Assembly: GCA_029939965.1 (NCBI GenBank)
Contig: JAOZRY010000093.1
Span: 1 to 9,284, forward strand
Origin: Bacteroidales bacterium
GTDB taxonomy: Bacteria > Bacteroidota > Bacteroidia > Bacteroidales > 4484-276
Direction of reading: 5' to 3'
DNA: 9,284 nt
Part shown: positions 5,347 through 9,284 of the stretch, one piece after another
Position numbering within the stretch: the first letter of the stretch is position 1
Layout: every line of letters starts with the position of its first letter
Notes under the pieces: generated by a model
The model's input: only the letters and a program-made list of their open reading frames with translations
The model's database searches: none
What the model was told of the DNA's origin: nothing
Made by a program: the position numbers and the translations under genes

Positions 5347-7650
5347 TTACTCAATGGCTCTGCGGTTAAAAATTATGTAACCAATATTTAATGCTACAAA
5401 GAACTTTTCTTCGGGGTTATTAAAATAATTTACCGAAAGGCTAACCGGACCAATAAAAGTATGGTAAACCAGTGCACCGCTTCCCATCCAGTATCGGTTT
5501 TCCAATTCACCACCAAAATACCCGGTATTATCCTCAGCACGTAATATTTGCTGATAGGGCTGATATAAATATACTTCTCCACGGATGTCGAACCGCCTGG
5601 TTAATTCCCAAATAGCTTTTAATCCGATTGCACCATAATTGTACGACCGGTAATTGGAAAGGAAAAGGGTTTTGCTTTCGGGGATAGGTTCACAAGCAGG
5701 AGCTACAAGCAGACTGGAAGTATAATTACTAAAAAAACTTTGGTTTGATAGATGAAGATTTCCGTAAAAACCAAATTTTACAGAACCAATTTGCCTGAAA
5801 TAATTATCCCACAACAGGTCGAAGTAAAACCAATTATGGCCGATTGTAGCATCATTAGCCAACTCATGCGATTTTGATCCACTTATAAACTCTTCCTCTC
5901 CCGAAACAACTCCGATTGCTATTCGGAAAAGTACTCCGGAACTGGCGTATTGTTTTTTGTTTAATGAGTTTAGTTCCCATGCAAGCCCTGTTGATAAAAA
6001 ATTAAACTTCGTTATATCAGCTGTATCTTCCCTACTAAAAATATTATTCTGGTAATATTTATTATCAAGCAACCCACCAACGAATTCCACTTCAAGTTTG
6101 CCTGTATTTGTAGCAGGAACACCTCCAAACAACCGTACATAATTATCGTTTTGGATTAAAAATGATGGCGTAATGTCTTCGATAAAATGAATAGTACTTT
6201 TAAAATAATCGTATTGATTGTAAACTACATCCCCACCCACATAAACCGGGATTTTTCCCGGAAAATCGAACCTGCCACCAAAAAGTACCGATGTATAAAA
6301 CTTCCCAAAATATACATTCAGCTTCAATCGCATTGCTTCCTGAAAAAGGTAATTGTAATTAATTTCGACAAAGGCCTGGTTTGCCAGTCGTGAAGATATA
6401 TTTCCTCCAAATTTGAGATTAAATTTATTGGCAGGTTTCAATTTTAGATAAAGATCATATTTACCAACCTCACTATTATATTTCATTTTAATTCCTGATA
6501 GCTTCACCTTTTTACTTGCGGTAAGGTTAAAATAGTCGGGTTTAATTTCATCAAGAGTTGGGTACTTCGATTTGTGAATCAGGGTTTTGTAAACGTACCT
6601 TTTTTCCTTTTCATTCAAACCATCAATGTAGATACTATCTATTCGATACAAAGGTTTTTTTGCATTAAAATCAACCCTGCGCAAATTTACTTTATCCAGT
6701 TCAGTTACACGTTTTACCTTTTGTTTAATTTCGGGCATTCTCTTTTGCGTTTCATCGTAACCGGTTCTAATAAATTCATCATACAAAGAAAAATCAGTAA
6801 GGTTAACTTTTTCCACCTGAGGCTCGATTAAAATGCCCTTGCTGGTATCCAAACTAAAATCGGTATCGGTCATTAGCATGTTTTGAATCTGAGAAAGCAC
6901 ATCATCGGGATCAGGTTGAGGATAATTACCTGACACTTTACTTCCGATAATCACATCTGGCTTAAACTCATCCAGAGCAATATCTACCGGAAAGTTGTTG
7001 TACATTCCGCCATCAAAAAGCAGTTTCCCGTTAATTTGGATAGGCTTAAAAAGAAATGGAAAGGTAATTGAAGCGCGAACTGCATTGGCCAGGCTACCAT
7101 TTTTAATTATTACTGCCCTGCTCGAATCTATATCGGCGGCAATGCACCTGAAAGGAATCATTAGGCTATCGAAATTGTAATTAGAAACAGCCGATGCAGC
7201 AGCAAAAATCCTCATTAAGCCAAAATCGAGTTCTATCGGTGTTTTGATGGTTGCCGGTAAAATCTTTGAATATTTGTTCGAAAAGTCAAGCTTTAGGTCA
7301 ATCCAACCAGCATCAGGCTCATCTTTGGTGTAATAAAACGAATATCCCGGATCAATCTCACTATTTATCCACCGGTCAAAATCCTGCGATTCGAACAATT
7401 TTTCGATCTCTTCGATCGAATAGCCCGATGCATACAATGCGCCCACGGCAGCACCAATAGACGTACCTGCAATATAATCAATTGGAATATTATTTTCTTC
7501 AAGAGATTTGAGCACTCCTATGTGTGCCATACCCCTTGAGCCTCCTCCACTTAGCACAACAGCAACACCCTGTCCATGCAAGCTAGAACCGAAAAACAAC
7601 ATTATTCCACAGAAGATGAATATGTAAATAAGATAATACCGGAAATTCAC
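5347..7650 (-). CDS. Patatin-like phospholipase with POTRA-like segment and outer-membrane barrel
   Basis: A 767-residue outer-membrane protein with the PlpD-like (type Vd) layout. A signal peptide covers about 1-26. The patatin domain (about 28-310) has the oxyanion loop GGGSRG (35-40), the nucleophile elbow GTSIG with Ser64, and the catalytic Asp213 in DGG, so the Ser-Asp dyad is complete. A POTRA-like segment lies at about 330-405 (YRIDSIYIDGLNEKEK at its start). Residues about 408-767 are a BamA/TamA-like 16-strand-type barrel, rich in alternating aromatic/polar strands. Family knowledge suggests lipase or phospholipase A activity at the cell surface or periplasm, with the barrel as anchor or exporter. 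The chosen start is GTG at 7650: upstream the frame is open only to a TAA near 7700 with no ATG or other strong start, and the next Met (17) would remove most of the signal peptide. Promoter not clear. Confidence 0.9.
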   Translation of the reverse strand: MNFRYYLIYIFIFCGIMLFFGSSLHGQGVAVVLSGGGSRGMAHIGVLKSLEENNIPIDYIAGTSIGAAVGALYASGYSIEEIEKLFESQDFDRWINSEIDPGYSFYYTKDEPDAGWIDLKLDFSNKYSKILPATIKTPIELDFGLMRIFAAASAVSNYNFDSLMIPFRCIAADIDSSRAVIIKNGSLANAVRASITFPFLFKPIQINGKLLFDGGMYNNFPVDIALDEFKPDVIIGSKVSGNYPQPDPDDVLSQIQNMLMTDTDFSLDTSKGILIEPQVEKVNLTDFSLYDEFIRTGYDETQKRMPEIKQKVKRVTELDKVNLRRVDFNAKKPLYRIDSIYIDGLNEKEKRYVYKTLIHKSKYPTLDEIKPDYFNLTASKKVKLSGIKMKYNSEVGKYDLYLKLKPANKFNLKFGGNISSRLANQAFVEINYNYLFQEAMRLKLNVYFGKFYTSVLFGGRFDFPGKIPVYVGGDVVYNQYDYFKSTIHFIEDITPSFLIQNDNYVRLFGGVPATNTGKLEVEFVGGLLDNKYYQNNIFSREDTADITKFNFLSTGLAWELNSLNKKQYASSGVLFRIAIGVVSGEEEFISGSKSHELANDATIGHNWFYFDLLWDNYFRQIGSVKFGFYGNLHLSNQSFFSNYTSSLLVAPACEPIPESKTLFLSNYRSYNYGAIGLKAIWELTRRFDIRGEVYLYQPYQQILRAEDNTGYFGGELENRYWMGSGALVYHTFIGPVSLSVNYFNNPEEKFFVALNIGYIIFNRRAIE

Positions 7651-7735
7651 AACAATACTGGTTTTCGTGAAAAACGGCCTAAAAGTAAAAAAATTTTACC
7701 GGTGCATAAACAAAATACTCCGAACAAAAATCCAC

Positions 7736-7771
7736 AAAAAAAAGGTGTTGCCAAATAAATGGACAACACCT
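7736..7771 (-). terminator. Rho-independent terminator after the PLP enzyme gene
   Basis: On the minus strand the stem pairs AGGTGTTG(TCC) with (GG)CAACACCT around an ATTTATTT loop (plus-strand 7743-7771), and is followed directly by a run of eight T (plus-strand A at 7736-7743). It lies 25 bp past the stop codon and insulates the patatin-like gene downstream. Confidence 0.9.
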
Positions 7772-7795
7772 CTTTAATTTTATTTTACAATATAA

Positions 7796-8977
7796 TTACA
7801 CTTTATCAAATCCCTTTTTAAGGTCAGCAATTATATCCTCCACATCTTCGATACCAATAGATAGCCTTACCAAACCATCGGTAATCTTGGCTTCAAGTTT
7901 ATTTTCGTGCGATATTTTTGAGTGCGTCATCGAAGCTGGGTGTTGTATCAGCGATTCAACTCCACCAAGCGAAACAGCAAGCAGGATTAAATCAACATTA
8001 TCCATCATGCGTTTTCCGGCATCAAGTCCGCCCTTTAGCTCAAACGAAATCATCGATCCGGGGCCATCCATTTGTAGTTTGGCCAACTCGTATTGTGGGT
8101 GCGATTTTAAACCAGGATATTTTACCCATTCAACCTTTGGATGTTGCTCCAAAAATTCAGCAATTATCATAGCTGATGCCTGAGCTTTCTCTATCCTCAA
8201 ACCTAATGTTTTTAACCCCCTGTGTACCATGTAAGCCTGATGTGGGTCCATGTTTGGCCCCATATTGGTCATCACCGGCTTCAACATTTTATGATATTTT
8301 TCGTTTGCCGAAACAATCATTCCTGCAACAATGTCGGCATGTCCGTTTATAAATTTTGTCATGGAATGTACAACAACATCAGCACCGTGTTCAATAGGCC
8401 TTTGTAGGTAGGGGCTGCAAAACGTGTTATCCACAACAAGTGGCACATTTATGCTATGAGCAATCTCAGCAAGAGCTTTCAAATCACTAATACCAATCGT
8501 TGGATTGGCAGGTGTTTCGGTGTAGATCATGGATGTTTCAGGACGAATAGCAGCTTTTACCTGCTCAATATCAGTAGTGTCAACATAGGAATATTCAACA
8601 CCAAACCGCGAAAAAACTGACTCCATCACGCCACGGGCCGGACCATAAAGAGCATTATGACTTATTATATGCTTTCCGGCTCCAAGAAAGGCTAAATAAA
8701 CGGTTGTAATGGCTGCCATTCCTGAAGATGTGGCAATTCCTGCAAATCCTTTTTCAAGATTAGCTACCGCTTCTTCCAAAGCATTAATCGTTGGGTTGCC
8801 AAGACGAGTGTAAATATATCCATCGCTCTCCCCCGAAAAACAAGCTGCGCCATGATCTGCATTTTTAAACTTAAATGTTGATGTTTGATAGATAGGCACT
8901 GTGGCACTTCCCATCGGATCGTCAATTTCTCCTGCATGCACCTGCCGGGTCATGAATCCTAAATTTTCTGATTTCAT
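7796..8977 (-). CDS. Cys/Met-metabolism PLP enzyme, methionine gamma-lyase-like
   Basis: A cytosolic PLP-dependent enzyme of 393 residues, of the trans-sulfuration family (methionine gamma-lyase, cystathionine gamma-lyase, cystathionine gamma-synthase). Visible cofactor and active-site residues are YTRLGNPT with Y56 and R58, the SSGMAA loop at 84-89, Y111 that stacks on PLP, D183 in VVDNTF, and the Schiff-base lysine K208 in SMTKFINGH. The C-terminal SLGGVESLIQHPASMTHS and GLVRLSIGIED are close to methionine gamma-lyases. The cysteine typical of classical methionine gamma-lyase (C116 in Pseudomonas putida) is Pro113 here, so the exact reaction is uncertain: methionine gamma-lyase, cystathionine gamma-lyase or gamma-synthase are all possible. 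The gene is a single unit with a -7 box at 9030-9037 and its own terminator. The ATG at 8977 fits the family N-terminus. Confidence 0.9.
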   Translation of the reverse strand: MKSENLGFMTRQVHAGEIDDPMGSATVPIYQTSTFKFKNADHGAACFSGESDGYIYTRLGNPTINALEEAVANLEKGFAGIATSSGMAAITTVYLAFLGAGKHIISHNALYGPARGVMESVFSRFGVEYSYVDTTDIEQVKAAIRPETSMIYTETPANPTIGISDLKALAEIAHSINVPLVVDNTFCSPYLQRPIEHGADVVVHSMTKFINGHADIVAGMIVSANEKYHKMLKPVMTNMGPNMDPHQAYMVHRGLKTLGLRIEKAQASAMIIAEFLEQHPKVEWVKYPGLKSHPQYELAKLQMDGPGSMISFELKGGLDAGKRMMDNVDLILLAVSLGGVESLIQHPASMTHSKISHENKLEAKITDGLVRLSIGIEDVEDIIADLKKGFDKV

Positions 8978-9029
8978 TTGTTTGTTTTTTTTTACGTAAT
9001 TAACTACTATTTCTTATTTATTTTGAGCG

Positions 9030-9037
9030 CAAAGATA
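9030..9037 (-). promoter_or_regulatory. Bacteroidota -7 promoter box (TATCTTTG)
   Basis: Perfect TAnnTTTG on the minus strand, 52 bases before the ATG of the PLP enzyme gene. It is followed by CGCTCAAAA, close to the sequence after the box at 1464-1471. No clear -33 element is seen. The octamer array begins about 57 bases upstream of it. Confidence 0.65.
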
Positions 9038-9093
9038 TGGAGATAATTTAGATGTTTAAATTTTTGTCGCATTTACAAACTCTAACATTATTT

Positions 9094-9277
9094 AATGGTA
9101 CAATGATTTAATGCTAAAATGATTTAATGCTAAAATGATAAAATGATTCAATGCTAAAATGATTCAATGCTAAAATGATTCGATCCTTTTCCCCTTCTTT
9201 CCTTATCGCATTCTCGCATTGTCGCATTGTCGCATTGTCGCATTGTCGCATTGTCATATTCTCTCCTTGTCATATTT
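9094..9277. repeat. In-register array of 23 octamers that switches strand
   Basis: Cut into eights from 9094, the sequence gives 11 units beginning AATG (9094-9181: AATGGTAC, then AATGATTT or AATGATTC largely alternating with AATGCTAA, with one AATGATAA). Next are three degenerate pyrimidine-rich units (GATCCTTT, TCCCCTTC, TTTCCTTA at 9182-9205). Then come TCGCATTC, five exact TCGCATTG (9214-9253), and TCATATTC, TCTCCTTG, TCATATTT. Read on the minus strand, the right half is AATGCGAC repeats, so both halves share an AATG core on opposite strands. The register is kept across the junction. There are no spacers as in a CRISPR array, and the unit is not a multiple of three, so it is not a coding repeat. 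Confidence 0.85.
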
Positions 9278-9284
9278 GAAATGT

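Larger units (their letters stand above)
8978..9284. other. Upstream region of the PLP enzyme gene with octamer array
   Basis: No gene is supported in these 307 bases. Next to the gene lies an AT-rich leader of about 45 bases and a -7 box (9030-9037). Beyond it, 9067-9074 has a lone TCGCATTT outside the array register, and 9094-9277 is the octamer array. The DNA continues past the window edge, so the neighbour on that side is unknown. Confidence 0.7.

Noticed and set aside
9206..9253. CRISPR array
   Set aside because: The TCGCATTG units are directly adjacent octamers with no spacers and no cas genes nearby.

Overview
The window looks like chromosomal DNA from a Bacteroidota bacterium, probably an environmental Bacteroidales/Marinilabiliales-type lineage. 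This rests on AT-rich sequence, weak Shine-Dalgarno signals, matches to the Bacteroidota -7 box (TAnnTTTG), and the gene run DUF1573 lipoprotein - yajC - ybbR-like - coaE, a neighbourhood I know from this phylum. The order-level placement is inference.

Left part, plus strand: positions 1-344 hold no convincing gene, but do hold a long imperfect inverted repeat (about 48-199). Then come rlmN (23S rRNA/tRNA adenine-C2 methyltransferase), a promoter at 1464-1471, a DUF1573 lipoprotein and yajC, closed by a strong intrinsic terminator at 2357-2412. A ybbR-like membrane-anchored gene follows and overlaps coaE by one base.

Right part, minus strand, convergent with coaE: reading leftward from 8977 are a PLP-dependent gamma-lyase/gamma-synthase-family enzyme (its own promoter at 9030-9037 and terminator at 7736-7771), a patatin-like protein with a POTRA-like segment and outer-membrane barrel (apparent GTG start), a small FMN nitroreductase, and a one-heme exported cytochrome c. 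The cytochrome suggests a respiratory lifestyle. The nitroreductase lies 44 bp downstream of the patatin gene and could share its transcript.

Right edge: 9094-9277 is an in-register array of 23 octamers. The left half is built on AATGnnnn on the plus strand. The right half is built on TCGCATTG, which reads as AATGCGAC units on the minus strand.

All protein genes look intact and belong to known families. I see no new multigene system. The least explained signals are the non-coding ones: the inverted repeat at the left edge, the strand-switching octamer array at the right edge, and a 20-bp identity between the rlmN leader and the 3' end of the cytochrome gene.
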